This document shows, in pieces, positions 9,350-19,617 of a stretch of 64,000 nucleotides of DNA. Both the position numbers and the translations under genes were made by a program. Within the stretch, counting starts at the first letter, position 1, and each line of letters starts with the position of its first letter. This DNA is from Winogradskyella wichelsiae (GTDB lineage: Bacteria > Bacteroidota > Bacteroidia > Flavobacteriales > Flavobacteriaceae): contig NZ_JABFDJ010000001.1 in assembly GCF_013403925.1 (NCBI RefSeq), positions 558,001 through 622,000 of the forward strand. The letters run 5' to 3'. The notes under the pieces were generated by a model, which worked only from the letters and a program-made list of their open reading frames with translations, was not told where the DNA came from and made no database searches.

Positions 9350-11086
9350 CTAGTTGTTTAATAAGGTTTTTGCTTGTCCTGACCAATCATCACGTTCTGC
9401 TCTTCCTGGGAAAGAACCTGTAATTTCGTCTAACAAATCATATTCTCTTTTTGTCATTTTACTTACTTGTAAATAAGTAAAGATACCTATGCCATTAAGT
9501 ACTTCTTCCATTTTTGGACCAACACCACTAATAACTTTTAAATCATCAACAGTTTCAGATGAAGCATCAAATGTACCAATACCTTTCAATAATTCCTCTA
9601 ATTGTTTTGAAGTATCTTCGGTAGATTTTGGCGTTATTGCTTTTTCTTCAGTAATCTTTATATGAGATGTTCTAACATCAGCACCAGTACCTGATAATGA
9701 ATCACCATTTTCTCTTATACGTTTATAACGTTCACCTGAAGACTTTAAAATTGTTTTCACCTCTGCCTGTGCAATTACAGGGAATGTACGTGAGTACAAT
9801 AAAAATAGCACAAAGAAGAATCCAATTGTTCCTATAAAAATCCCAATATCTACGAAAGTAGGAGAGAACATTGTCCATGATGATGGTAAGTAATCTCTAT
9901 GTAATGATGTTACGATAATTACAAAACGTTCAAACCACATACCAATATTTACAACAATAGAAATAAAGAATGAGAACATAATACTTGTTCTAAGTTTTTT
10001 GAACCACATAAATTGTGGAGAGAATACGTTAAAACTCATCATACACCAGTACGCCCACCAATAAGGACCTGTTGCTCTATTTAAGAATGCAAATTGTTCG
10101 TATTCTACCCCAGAATACCAAGCAATAAATAACTCTGTAATATATGCCACACCAACAATAGAACCTGTAAGCATAATTACAATATTCATTAATTCGATGT
10201 GCTGTACTGTAATATAATCTTCAAGATTACACACTTTTCTCATAATAATAAGAAGTGTATTTACCATTGCGAATCCTGAGAAGATTGCACCTGCAACGAA
10301 GTAAGGAGGGAAAATTGTAGTATGCCATCCTGGAACAATTGAAGTAGCAAAATCGAAAGATACAATAGTGTGTACGGAAAGTACTAAAGGTGTTGCTAAA
10401 CCAGCAAGTACTAAAGATACTTCTTCAAAACGCTGCCAATCTTTAGCTCTACCTGACCAACCGAAACTTACTAAAGCATAAATTTTCTTTTGGAAAGGAC
10501 GTACAGCTCTGTCTCTTAACATTGCAAAATCTGGTAATAAACCTGTCCACCAGAATACTAATGATACAGATAAATACGTAGAAATTGCAAATACATCCCA
10601 AAGTAAAGGCGAGTTAAAGTTTACCCATAACGAACCAAATTGGTTTGGTATTGGTAATACCCAATAAGCTAACCATGGACGACCCATGTGTATAATTGGG
10701 AATAAACCTGCTTGGAATACGGCAAAGATAGTCATGGCCTCCGCTGAACGGTTAATTGCCATTCTCCATTTTTGACGGAATAATAATAGTACCGCTGAAA
10801 TCAATGTTCCTGCGTGACCAATACCAACCCACCAAACGAAGTTAGTAATATCCCATGCCCAGTTTACAGTCTTGTTAAGACCCCAAACTCCAATACCCGT
10901 TGTTACGGTATAAATAATACAACCTATTCCCCAAAGGAATGCGACCAAAGCAATGCTGAATACAATCCACCACGCTTTATTGGCCTTGCCTTCAACTGGT
11001 CTTGCGACATCAACAGTAACATCGTGAAACGATTTTTCTCCTGTTATTAAAGGTCTTCTAATAGGTGCTTCGTAATGAGACGCCAT
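9350..11086 (-). CDS. actC: alternative complex III quinol-oxidising membrane subunit ActC (NrfD-like) with C-terminal HhH tail
   Basis: ActC is the NrfD/polysulfide-reductase-like membrane subunit that binds the quinol and is proposed to take part in proton translocation. The 578-residue protein has about ten helices across residues 40-460, including the conserved IHMGRPW and WNFNSPLLWD-type loops. Unusually, a cytoplasmic extension of about 110 residues follows. Its last 68 residues (511-578) look like a helix-hairpin-helix domain, with LKVISGVGPKMEEVLNGIGI. Such tails recur in proteins that bind nucleic acid or act as scaffolds; a role here is unknown. It lies 27 bases after actB in the leftward operon. 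Confidence 0.95.
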   Translation of the reverse strand: MASHYEAPIRRPLITGEKSFHDVTVDVARPVEGKANKAWWIVFSIALVAFLWGIGCIIYTVTTGIGVWGLNKTVNWAWDITNFVWWVGIGHAGTLISAVLLLFRQKWRMAINRSAEAMTIFAVFQAGLFPIIHMGRPWLAYWVLPIPNQFGSLWVNFNSPLLWDVFAISTYLSVSLVFWWTGLLPDFAMLRDRAVRPFQKKIYALVSFGWSGRAKDWQRFEEVSLVLAGLATPLVLSVHTIVSFDFATSIVPGWHTTIFPPYFVAGAIFSGFAMVNTLLIIMRKVCNLEDYITVQHIELMNIVIMLTGSIVGVAYITELFIAWYSGVEYEQFAFLNRATGPYWWAYWCMMSFNVFSPQFMWFKKLRTSIMFSFFISIVVNIGMWFERFVIIVTSLHRDYLPSSWTMFSPTFVDIGIFIGTIGFFFVLFLLYSRTFPVIAQAEVKTILKSSGERYKRIRENGDSLSGTGADVRTSHIKITEEKAITPKSTEDTSKQLEELLKGIGTFDASSETVDDLKVISGVGPKMEEVLNGIGIFTYLQVSKMTKREYDLLDEITGSFPGRAERDDWSGQAKTLLNN

Positions 11087-11113
11087 AATTATATAATTGT
11101 TTCTTTAATTTAT

Positions 11114-14100
11114 TTACGCTTTTGATGTATTTCTCACTTTTGTATGATAAAATACGTTAGGTTTTGTTCCAACATATTCTAACAAGTGATACATACGATC
11201 ATCTTCTTTTAACTCTGCAATTTTACTGTCTTTATCGTTGATATCACCAAATACCATAGCACCGTTTCCACATGCTGCAGAACAAGCTGTTTGGAATTCT
11301 CCATCTTTAACAGGACGTCCATCACGTTTAGCATCAAGAATTGTTTTTTGTGTTTTTTGAATACACATAGAACATTTTTCCATAACACCACGAGATCTTA
11401 CTACAACATCTGGGTTTAATACCATACGTCCTAAATCGTCATTCATATAGTAATCGAATTCGTCATTCTTATTATATAAGAACCAGTTAAAACGACGTAC
11501 TTTATAAGGACAGTTGTTAGCACAGTAACGTGTACCTACACAACGGTTATAAGCCATGTGGTTTTGACCTTGACGACCATGAGCTGTTGCCGCAACAGGA
11601 CAAACTGTTTCACAAGGTGCATGGTTACAATGTTGACACATTACAGGTTGGAATACCACCTGAGGACTCTCAGCTGGATTTTCCAATTCACCAAATTCAC
11701 TTAATGAACTGCTTAGTCCTGAAATATTGTTTTTCTTATCTAAATCATCTTTAAATGTATCTTCTGAAGAATAATATCGGTCAATACGCAACCAGTGCAT
11801 ATCTCTACTACGTCTCATTTCAGATTTACCTACAACAGGTACATTGTTTTCTGCGTGACAAGCAATTACACATGCACCACAACCTGTACAAGCATTTAAA
11901 TCGATAGATAGATTAAAATGATGTCCTATAGAACGATCAAACTCATCCCATAAATCAACATCTGGAGATGTTACCGGTGTCTCTATATGGTTTAGAGATA
12001 CTTCAGGCATTGCATTCCAATGTTTCTTATCTTTAGTATTAAAAATCTCAAGGTTAGTTTCCTTGATAATATCACCACGTCCCATTAAAGTATTATGCAA
12101 CTGTACACAAGCAAATTCATGCTCTCCAGTAACTTTCTCAATAGTAACGTTTTGTATTGTATTAAAATTTTGATATAATGAATAGGCATTAACACCCGTT
12201 TTCATTTCTTCTTTTAAAGCGTTCGATGATCTACCATAACCAAATGATAAACCTGCAGAGCCCTTAGCTTGACCTGGTTGAATAAGTACTGGTACTGTAA
12301 TTGCTTCAGCTCCTGAAACAGAAACTTTTGCATAACTACCATTTAAACCACCATTTGCAACATTCCAATTCTCTAATCCCAATTTCTCAGCATCGGCTTG
12401 AGAAACCGTTAAGTAATTATCCCAAGAAGTTCTTGTTATTGGATCAGGAAATTCTTGCAACCATGGATTATTAGCCTGTTGACCATCACCCATACCTGTT
12501 TTGGTATAAAGAGTTAATTCTAATCCATTTTCTTTAACTGAAGCTGCTAATGCTCTCGCTGCTGCTCCACCAGACAATACAGTCCCTAAATTATCATTTC
12601 CTATTGTGGTAGAAGTAGAATTGGTAACGTAATCGTCTTTATCTTCATCTTTGATACCAACACCTACGGCAACGTCATGAATGACACCGCCTAAAAATGT
12701 TCTATCTTTTTCATCTTTTAACTCTGAAGTAGTTGTTGTAGCCGTAGTTGATGTCCCATTAGAACCAAAACCAACTGAACTACTTACAAAAACACCATCT
12801 TGAATTGCTTTATTAAATGAAGCGCCATTTAAAATACTTTGTGTCCAAACAGATTTTAAATAATCTCTGTAAGTACCTGTAGCATTTGTCCAAGTCATTA
12901 ATACTTCTTGGAACTGCTTTGTATCAAATAATGGACGAATTGTTGGTTGCATCATCGAATAATGACCCGTTTTCATTTCAATATCACCCCAAGACTCTAA
13001 ATAATGTGGAGCTGCTGCGATATACTGACAATTAGAAGACGTTTCATCTTGCTTCATTGAAAAAGCAATGGATAATTCCGTTTTAGAAAGTCCAGCTTTA
13101 AAATCAGCAGCGTTAGGCAAAGTATATAATGGATTTACTCCATTCATAATAATAGCCCCAACTTTCCCAGCTTTCATATCAGCTACTAACTTGGTAACTG
13201 CCTTATCGTTACCTTGTCTTGTTTTAATCGCTGTTTTAGAATCAAAAGCTTTACTTCTTAAGTGCTCATTAATATCTAAAACTGTAGTTTGTGCATTAAC
13301 ATCTTGAATTCCTGTTAAAACAACCCCATTACTACCCGCTTTCTTTAACTCAGAAGCTGCTGCTTTAACTGCGGCATCTAAAGCTTGTGGTAAAGCGCCC
13401 GGCAAGGCAATACCGGTAACATAACTATACAATTTAGCTAATGCTAGTTTTTGTTGACTAGGTGTTATTGGAATACGCTTGTCTGCATTAGCACCAGCAA
13501 GAGACATGTTAGACTCAAACTGAATATGTCTAGACATTTTACCATTTGCAGGCACACGCTTTTTGGCATAAGCAGATTCAAATCCACCACCTTGCCAATC
13601 TCCTAAGAAATCTGCACCGATAGAAACAATAGTCATAGCCTTAGAGAAATCGTAATTGGCCATTCCTCTAGTACCATACTTTGCTTGATAAGCATCTAAT
13701 GTTGCAGATTCTGAAATAGCATCATAGGTCACATGACTTACATTACCATACTTTGATTTAAAATCTGCAATTAATTTATTTGTTGAGGGACTTGGCATTG
13801 ATTGCGTTAACAATACAATTGCTTTACCATTAAGTCCTTTTAACTTCGAAGTTGTTTCAGACATAAAAGTGTCCCAAGAAATTTCTGACTCACCTTTCAT
13901 TGGTGATTTAACCCTTAGGCTATCATACAATCCTAAAACAGAAGCATTAACTCTTGCGTTCGCTGTACCATTAGTAGCAGCATCAGTGTTGTTCTCAATC
14001 TTAATTGGTCTCCCTTCTCTAGTCTTAACTAAAACACTAGCAAAATCAAAACCATCTGCAATTGTAGTAGCATAATAATTAGCAACACCTGGAATAATTT

Positions 14101-14359
14101 CTGTTGGTTGAACTATATAAGGTATTGACTTAATCACCGGTCCTTCACAGGCTGCTAAAGAAGCTGCCGCTGTACTGAAACCAACATATTTTAAGAAATC
14201 ACGACGCGAAGTAGATGAAGACTCTAAAGACTCTTTATCTCCTAAAAATTCGTCTGTAGGAATCTCTTCCACAAATTCATTTTGTTGAAGCGCCTCAACA
14301 ATAGAGCTATTTTCGTTTAGCTCTTCAACACTTTTCCAGTATTTCTTGTTTGATGACAT
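11114..14359 (-). CDS. actB: alternative complex III iron-sulfur subunit ActB
   Basis: ActB is the large periplasmic redox subunit. It fuses a molybdopterin-oxidoreductase-like domain, which in this complex lacks the cofactor, to a four-cluster ferredoxin-like domain. The 1081-residue protein has a Tat signal with SRRDFLK at residues 51-57, followed by a hydrophobic stretch and a lipobox-like LAAC. The cysteine groups in the last quarter are CTGCGACVIAC, CQHCNHAPCETVCP, a CVGTRYCANNCP group and CSMC, as expected for one 3Fe-4S and three 4Fe-4S clusters. It sits between actA and actC. The gap of 155 bases to actA contains a small hairpin (GATTTTC/GAAAATC, 14394-14413). Confidence 0.96.
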   Translation of the reverse strand: MSSNKKYWKSVEELNENSSIVEALQQNEFVEEIPTDEFLGDKESLESSSTSRRDFLKYVGFSTAAASLAACEGPVIKSIPYIVQPTEIIPGVANYYATTIADGFDFASVLVKTREGRPIKIENNTDAATNGTANARVNASVLGLYDSLRVKSPMKGESEISWDTFMSETTSKLKGLNGKAIVLLTQSMPSPSTNKLIADFKSKYGNVSHVTYDAISESATLDAYQAKYGTRGMANYDFSKAMTIVSIGADFLGDWQGGGFESAYAKKRVPANGKMSRHIQFESNMSLAGANADKRIPITPSQQKLALAKLYSYVTGIALPGALPQALDAAVKAAASELKKAGSNGVVLTGIQDVNAQTTVLDINEHLRSKAFDSKTAIKTRQGNDKAVTKLVADMKAGKVGAIIMNGVNPLYTLPNAADFKAGLSKTELSIAFSMKQDETSSNCQYIAAAPHYLESWGDIEMKTGHYSMMQPTIRPLFDTKQFQEVLMTWTNATGTYRDYLKSVWTQSILNGASFNKAIQDGVFVSSSVGFGSNGTSTTATTTTSELKDEKDRTFLGGVIHDVAVGVGIKDEDKDDYVTNSTSTTIGNDNLGTVLSGGAAARALAASVKENGLELTLYTKTGMGDGQQANNPWLQEFPDPITRTSWDNYLTVSQADAEKLGLENWNVANGGLNGSYAKVSVSGAEAITVPVLIQPGQAKGSAGLSFGYGRSSNALKEEMKTGVNAYSLYQNFNTIQNVTIEKVTGEHEFACVQLHNTLMGRGDIIKETNLEIFNTKDKKHWNAMPEVSLNHIETPVTSPDVDLWDEFDRSIGHHFNLSIDLNACTGCGACVIACHAENNVPVVGKSEMRRSRDMHWLRIDRYYSSEDTFKDDLDKKNNISGLSSSLSEFGELENPAESPQVVFQPVMCQHCNHAPCETVCPVAATAHGRQGQNHMAYNRCVGTRYCANNCPYKVRRFNWFLYNKNDEFDYYMNDDLGRMVLNPDVVVRSRGVMEKCSMCIQKTQKTILDAKRDGRPVKDGEFQTACSAACGNGAMVFGDINDKDSKIAELKEDDRMYHLLEYVGTKPNVFYHTKVRNTSKA

Positions 14360-14514
14360 AGTGTTTATTTATAATTTTCGATTTATGAATTAAGATTTTC
14401 AGCTTTGAAAATCGTCATTCATTTCATCTAAATATTTAATTTTATTATTTTATTATCAATTCTCTAACCCTTATAAGCCACTCTCATTATAGCAAGAGAT
14501 TACTTAAAGATTCT

Positions 14515-15849
14515 TTAGTAATGGCATTTACCACATTCTAAACCACCCATTTGCGCAACCGTTAACTGATCAACACCATATTTTTTAGATAATTCATCGT
14601 GAATTTTAGTATAATACTCGTTATCCTTAACCTTAACATTTGTCTCTCTATGACAGTTAATACACCATCCCATAGTTAAAGGAGCATGTTGATACATGAT
14701 TTCCATTTCTTCAACAGGACCATGACAAGTCTGACATTCTATACCACCAACTTCTACGTGTTGTGAGTGATTGAAATATGCAAAATCAGGTAAATTGTGA
14801 ATACGTATCCATTTTACAGGTTTAGAATCTCCAGTATAACCCGTTCCGTCCCATCCTACAGCATCATATAATTTTTGAATTTCAGAATTATAATCTACAC
14901 CAAACTCAGTACCTTCTGCTAATGTTTCTGGTGCAACTTCTGAAATTGATTTATGACAATTCATACAAACATTTAAAGAAGGAATCCCTGATGTTTTACT
15001 CACTCTTGCAGAAGAGTGACAGTACTTACAATCAATACCATTGTCGCCAGCATGTATTCTGTGAGAATAATGAATTGGTTGAACCGGCTCGTAACCCTGA
15101 TCTACACCTACCTGCATAAAGAAACCATAAACAAAATATCCACTAGCAAGTAAAAATATAACTGTAGTTACTAACACTAAGAATTGATTCTGAGCAAAAG
15201 CTTTCCATAATGGTGTTTTCTTTTCTTGTTCTGTAATCAGCTCAATATCTTTTGCCTCAGCAAAACGATTTAATGTACGATTAACTAAAACTAAAGCCAT
15301 CGCTAATAAAGCAAACAATAATGCTAGAGCTCCAAGAATTAAATCATTAGAGATACCGCCTTGTTGTGTCGCTTCTCCACCACCAGTATTCTCAACAACA
15401 ACGGGCTCTGGTTTAGGAGCCGCTGTGTAAGCTAAAATATCTGAAATATCTTGATCACTTAATTGCGGGAATGGAGTCATTTGAGTTCCATTATGATCGT
15501 TATAAACCTTGTTAGCGTAAGCATCACCAGATTTGATTAACGATGAACTATTTCTAATCCATGCCGACAACCATTCTCTATCTAAACCTTCATCATCTGC
15601 AAGTCTTGCTTCAACATTTCTTAAAGCTGGACCCGTCATTGGTGCATCTAACTTGTGACATGCTGCACAATTTGAATTAAAAAGTGACTTCCCATTTACT
15701 GGATCACCATCTTGGGCGATAAGAGCGGTTGAAAACGTAAGTAATAGAAAAAGGCAAAGACGAGACATCTTTGCGGTTAAACTACAGTAAATCACCTGTT
15801 TCATATTATAATTTGGATTATCTTCTAAACTTTGGTACGATTTTTTCAT
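14515..15849 (-). CDS. actA: alternative complex III multiheme cytochrome c ActA, with N-terminal monoheme domain
   Basis: ActA is the cytochrome c subunit that passes electrons out of alternative complex III. I count six CxxCH heme sites: CAACH at residues 61-65, then CKYCH, CMNCH, CQTCH, CINCH and CGKCH at the very C-terminus. The first belongs to a class-I cytochrome c domain that ends in a Met-bearing GTQMTPFPQLS segment. Two membrane helices follow (about residues 168-190 and 222-245), and then the pentaheme domain. The longest frame starts at 15849. Internal ATGs at 15804 and 15768 are alternatives, and the signal peptide core SRLCLFLLLTFSTALIAQ fits any of them. It is the first gene of the operon. 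Confidence 0.95.
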   Translation of the reverse strand: MKKSYQSLEDNPNYNMKQVIYCSLTAKMSRLCLFLLLTFSTALIAQDGDPVNGKSLFNSNCAACHKLDAPMTGPALRNVEARLADDEGLDREWLSAWIRNSSSLIKSGDAYANKVYNDHNGTQMTPFPQLSDQDISDILAYTAAPKPEPVVVENTGGGEATQQGGISNDLILGALALLFALLAMALVLVNRTLNRFAEAKDIELITEQEKKTPLWKAFAQNQFLVLVTTVIFLLASGYFVYGFFMQVGVDQGYEPVQPIHYSHRIHAGDNGIDCKYCHSSARVSKTSGIPSLNVCMNCHKSISEVAPETLAEGTEFGVDYNSEIQKLYDAVGWDGTGYTGDSKPVKWIRIHNLPDFAYFNHSQHVEVGGIECQTCHGPVEEMEIMYQHAPLTMGWCINCHRETNVKVKDNEYYTKIHDELSKKYGVDQLTVAQMGGLECGKCHY

Positions 15850-15884
15850 TCAAAATGAAAAAAGTTATTTGTAAAAAACTCTCG

Positions 15885-15892
15885 CAAAAGTA
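15885..15892 (-). promoter_or_regulatory. putative -7 promoter element of the act-cox operon
   Basis: The minus strand reads TACTTTTG, matching TAnnTTTG, 35 bases upstream of the longest actA start. No clear -33 TTG is present. No other candidate is visible before the operon's first gene. Confidence 0.5.
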
Positions 15893-16050
15893 ACATTTAA
15901 TGTGGGTTTTAAAAATCTTAGATATGGGTTAATAGATAATTTATACCAATTCTAAATAGTAAGGTTTGAAATTTAATATTAGAATATTCGTTCATTATAT
16001 ATCGATCGCTTGTAGTACAATTAATTACACTTTAAATGTGAATAAAAAAT

Positions 16051-16082
16051 TTGTTTTTGTTAATTTGAATACTATACCTTTG
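16051..16082 (+). promoter_or_regulatory. putative promoter of the SPOR-domain gene
   Basis: TTG at 16051-16053 and TACCTTTG at 16075-16082 with a 21-base spacer fit the Bacteroidota -33/-7 pattern. The ATG follows 16 bases later. Confidence 0.6.
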
Positions 16083-16098
16083 CCTAATAATTTAACTT

Positions 16099-16479
16099 AT
16101 GAAATTAAAAAATAAATATTTTGCCGTTGTAATTACTGGTTTAAGCCTTTGCTTCTCAATAAATGCACAAGAAGGAAAAGTAACCGTGAGTCAAGATAGT
16201 GATATTGACAAATTACTAGAATTTAAGAAGGATGTTAAAACATCTAAAGTCTATAGAATCCAAGTCTACCAAAATGTAGATATTGATAAGGCACAACGTG
16301 AAAAATCGAATTTCTTAAATCAATACAACGAATGGCCTGTAGAAATTGTTTGGAATACGCCTAATTATAAAGTTTGGGTAGGTAACTTCTCTAAACGTTT
16401 GGAAGCTGACCGCGCATGGGCTAAAATTAAAGAAAAATACATGTATGCAATCATCTTTCAACCTAAGACTGATGATTAA
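16099..16479 (+). CDS. secreted SPOR-domain protein
   Basis: A 126-residue protein with a signal peptide (cleavage expected after SLCFSINAQ, about residue 24) and one C-terminal SPOR domain (about residues 50-124). The domain is recognisable from its YRIQVYQNVDIDKAQREK start and YKVWVGNFSKRLEADRAWAKI end. SPOR domains bind denuded glycan strands of peptidoglycan, so the protein is probably periplasmic and linked to the cell wall, but its exact job is unknown. It is a single-gene unit with its own promoter, ended by the terminator it shares with convergent infB. Confidence 0.88.
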   Translation: MKLKNKYFAVVITGLSLCFSINAQEGKVTVSQDSDIDKLLEFKKDVKTSKVYRIQVYQNVDIDKAQREKSNFLNQYNEWPVEIVWNTPNYKVWVGNFSKRLEADRAWAKIKEKYMYAIIFQPKTDD

Positions 16480-16501
16480 ATAATCATTCATTTTATTCCA
16501 T

Positions 16502-16533
16502 AAAAAAACCGACAATTACTTGTCGGTTTTTTT
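16502..16533. terminator. bidirectional terminator between the SPOR gene and infB
   Basis: AAAAAACCGACAA, a short loop, TTGTCGGTTTTTTT. The stem is perfect and flanked by A- and T-runs on both sides, so it should stop transcription from both convergent genes. Confidence 0.92.
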
Positions 16534-16550
16534 GTTTTATATGAATTCTA

Positions 16551-19373
16551 TTACTTCAACTTCTTTTTCACTTGTACTTCTTGGAATGCTTCTATTACAT
16601 CACCTTCTGCGATGTCGTTATAGCCTTTAATCTGCATACCACAGTCATAACCTTTAGATACTTCTCTAACATCATCTTTAAATCGTTTTAAAGCTTCTAA
16701 TGAACCTGTATGAACAACGACTCCATCTCTAATAATTCTGATACCAGAATTTCTAAATATTTTACCATTCATTACCATACAACCTGCAATGTTTCCAACT
16801 TTAGATACTTTAAATATTTCTCTAATTTCAGCAGTACCTGTAACCTCTTCCTTAACTTCTGGAGATAACATACCTTCCATTGCATCTTTAAGATCGTTAA
16901 TCGCTGCATAGATAATAGAATAAGTTCTGATATCGATTTCTTCTTTATCAGCAATCATTCTTGCATTTCCTACTGGACGTACATTAAACCCAACAATAAT
17001 AGCATCTGAAGCCGTTGCTAATAACACATCACTTTCTGTAATGGCACCAACACCTTTATGTATAATATTAACTTGAATTTCTTCAGTAGATAATTTCTGG
17101 AATGAATCTGTTAATGCTTCAACAGAACCATCAACATCACCTTTAAGAATGATATTCAATTCTTGGAAATCACCAAGAGCAATACGTCTTCCAATTTCAT
17201 CAAGTGTTATATGTCGTTGAGTTCTTACAGACTGTTCACGTTGTAATTGTGCACGTTTTGTTGCAATTTGTTTCGCTTCACGTTCATCTGCAAAGACATT
17301 AAACTTATCACCTGCTTGAGGTGCTCCATCTAAACCTAATATAGATACAGGGGTTGCGGGACCAGCTTCTTTGACATCTTGTCCTCGCTCATCTTGCATA
17401 GCTTTTACTTTACCACTGTTCTTACCTGCTAAAACGTAATCACCAACTTTTAATGTACCTGCTTGTACTAAAATTGTAGATACATAACCTCTACCTTTAT
17501 CTAAGTAAGCTTCAACTACTGTTCCGCTTGCTGCTTTATTAGGGTTGGCTTTTAATTCTAAAAGTTCTGCTTCTAATAATACTTTTTCAAGCAAATCTTT
17601 AACACCTGTTCCTTTTTTAGCAGAGATATCATGAGATTGAATTTTACCACCCCAATCTTCTACTAATAAATTCATTTGTGCCAATTGCTCTTTTACCTTT
17701 TCAGGGTTAGCATCTGGCTTATCAATTTTGTTAATTGCAAATACGATTGGTACTCCTGCAGCTTGTGCATGAGAAATTGCTTCTTTTGTTTGAGGCATAA
17801 TAGCATCATCCGCAGCAACAACAATAATTGCAATATCTGTAACTTGAGCACCACGAGCACGCATCGCTGTAAAGGCTTCGTGACCTGGTGTATCTAAAAA
17901 TGCTATTTTCTGACCGTTCTCTAGTTCTACACCATAAGCACCAATGTGCTGTGTGATCCCTCCAGATTCTCCTGCAATAACATTTTCTTTACGTATATAA
18001 TCTAATAAAGATGTTTTACCATGATCTACGTGACCCATTACGGTTACAATAGGAGCTCTTTCGATTAAATCTTTTGGATCGTCTTCTACAACCACAATTG
18101 ATTCTTCGATATCTGCTTTGATAAATTCTACATCAAAACCAAATTCTTCAGCAACAATAGTTAACGTTTCTGCATCTAATCTTTGGTTCATGGTAACCAT
18201 CATACCTAAAGACATACATGCCGAAATAACTTGTGTTACACCAACTTCCATCATCGTAGCCATCTCACTTACTGTAACAAATTCAGTAACCTTAATGGTT
18301 TTACTTTCTGCAGCAGCTATTTCTTGATCAATTTCCGTTTGTTGACGGTGATGATCTCTTTTATCTCTACGATATTTTGCTCCTTTACCTTTATTAGATT
18401 TACCTTGAAGTTTTTCTAAAGTTTCACGGATTTGCTTTTGAACATCCTCTTCTGTCGGCTCTGTTTTAACCACTTTTGGTCTTGCAGCGTTACCTCCTCT
18501 TCCTTTAGGTGCCCCTCTTCTATTATCAAAGTTTGGCTTATTACTAGTATCTCCTGTTTTACTAATTCTACGTCTTTTACGTTTGTTAGCATCTCCAGGT
18601 TTTGCTGTTTCTACTTTTTTCTTCTTAGGCTTATTAAATTGAGATAAATCAATTTTTTTACCCGTTGTTGTTGGTCCAGAGAGTTTCTGATACTTCGTCT
18701 TTAACGTTTCCTCTACTGGTTCAGCTGGAGCTTCAGGTTTTTCTTCCTTTTTTGCAACAACCCTAGGTTCTGGTCGTGCTGCCTTAGCAACTTTATCGAA
18801 GTTAGTTATTTTAGGTTCTACCTTAGCAACTTCTACTTTTTCTTTTTTCTCAACCTTTGGTTCAACCTTTTCAACCTTATCGACTTTTGGAGTCTCTTTA
18901 GGTTTTTCCGGTTCCTTAACTTCTACCTTAGGCTCCTCTATTTTAACATCAGGAACTTCTGGTTTAGGAGTTTCTTTAACTTCTGGAGTTTTAGGGGCTT
19001 CTTCCTTTTCAGCTTTAGGCTTACTATCTAAGTCTATTTTACCAACTTGTTTTGGACCACTTAACTCAGCTTTAGCTTTGACTACTGCTTCCCTTTCAGC
19101 CTTTTGCTTTTGCTTTTCTTCAATTTCACGCTCTCTCTGTTCGCGAAGCTCTTCTTTTTCCTTAAGTTTTGCTTCACTCACTTCTTGGGCTTTTTCACGT
19201 TTGGATGCATCTGTCTGAAATTCACCAGATAACGTATTATAAACCTCTTGCGAAATTTTAGTATTAGGACTTTTCTCAATCTCTACACCTTTGGATTCTA
19301 AAAAATCCACTGCGCGATCTATTGAGATGTTCAGTTCCCTTAATACTTTATTTAATCTTGTTGTTTGAGCCAT
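16551..19373 (-). CDS. infB: translation initiation factor IF-2
   Basis: IF-2 is the GTPase that places initiator tRNA on the ribosome. The 940-residue protein has an N-terminal IF2-N-like domain (residues 1-50) and a long charged linker of Lys, Glu and Pro (about 55-340). A second IF2-N domain follows (about 355-420), then the G domain with G1 GHVDHGKT at 447-454, DTPGHE and NKID motifs, and the usual C-terminal domains II to IV. The long linker is typical of Bacteroidota. It is the third gene of rimP-nusA-infB, but a 244-base gap separates it from nusA. That gap is very AT-rich and I see no confident promoter in it. Confidence 0.98.
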   Translation of the reverse strand: MAQTTRLNKVLRELNISIDRAVDFLESKGVEIEKSPNTKISQEVYNTLSGEFQTDASKREKAQEVSEAKLKEKEELREQREREIEEKQKQKAEREAVVKAKAELSGPKQVGKIDLDSKPKAEKEEAPKTPEVKETPKPEVPDVKIEEPKVEVKEPEKPKETPKVDKVEKVEPKVEKKEKVEVAKVEPKITNFDKVAKAARPEPRVVAKKEEKPEAPAEPVEETLKTKYQKLSGPTTTGKKIDLSQFNKPKKKKVETAKPGDANKRKRRRISKTGDTSNKPNFDNRRGAPKGRGGNAARPKVVKTEPTEEDVQKQIRETLEKLQGKSNKGKGAKYRRDKRDHHRQQTEIDQEIAAAESKTIKVTEFVTVSEMATMMEVGVTQVISACMSLGMMVTMNQRLDAETLTIVAEEFGFDVEFIKADIEESIVVVEDDPKDLIERAPIVTVMGHVDHGKTSLLDYIRKENVIAGESGGITQHIGAYGVELENGQKIAFLDTPGHEAFTAMRARGAQVTDIAIIVVAADDAIMPQTKEAISHAQAAGVPIVFAINKIDKPDANPEKVKEQLAQMNLLVEDWGGKIQSHDISAKKGTGVKDLLEKVLLEAELLELKANPNKAASGTVVEAYLDKGRGYVSTILVQAGTLKVGDYVLAGKNSGKVKAMQDERGQDVKEAGPATPVSILGLDGAPQAGDKFNVFADEREAKQIATKRAQLQREQSVRTQRHITLDEIGRRIALGDFQELNIILKGDVDGSVEALTDSFQKLSTEEIQVNIIHKGVGAITESDVLLATASDAIIVGFNVRPVGNARMIADKEEIDIRTYSIIYAAINDLKDAMEGMLSPEVKEEVTGTAEIREIFKVSKVGNIAGCMVMNGKIFRNSGIRIIRDGVVVHTGSLEALKRFKDDVREVSKGYDCGMQIKGYNDIAEGDVIEAFQEVQVKKKLK

Positions 19374-19617
19374 AAATTGCCTGTAAAATACTTAAATATA
19401 TTATATACTAACTATATTAAAACGTTTGATAAATAAATTTCCTATACTTATTTCTACAATACAATAAATTATAACGTTACGCTATGCTTTATTATTTTGA
19501 TTGGTATAAAGATAAAAAATCATCATTTTATTCAAAATCAATTTTAAATAAAATTAGTATTGTACCAATGTAACTATAAAATGTATTGACTAAAATCATT
19601 TTATAATTATACGGATA

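Noticed and set aside
13068..13307. Plus-strand open frame inside actB, and the similar frames at 10814-11050, 11530-11754 and 13869-14075
   Set aside because: They lie opposite well-supported act genes, lack a promoter, and have compositions expected from antisense reading of real genes.
15950..16050. Possible riboswitch or small RNA between actA and the SPOR gene
   Set aside because: The region is AT-rich without a stable fold or conserved riboswitch motif.
18118..18647. Plus-strand frames opposite infB
   Set aside because: They are reverse readings of the Lys/Glu-rich linker and IF2-N domain of IF-2 and give Ser/Thr/Phe-rich sequences with no family resemblance.
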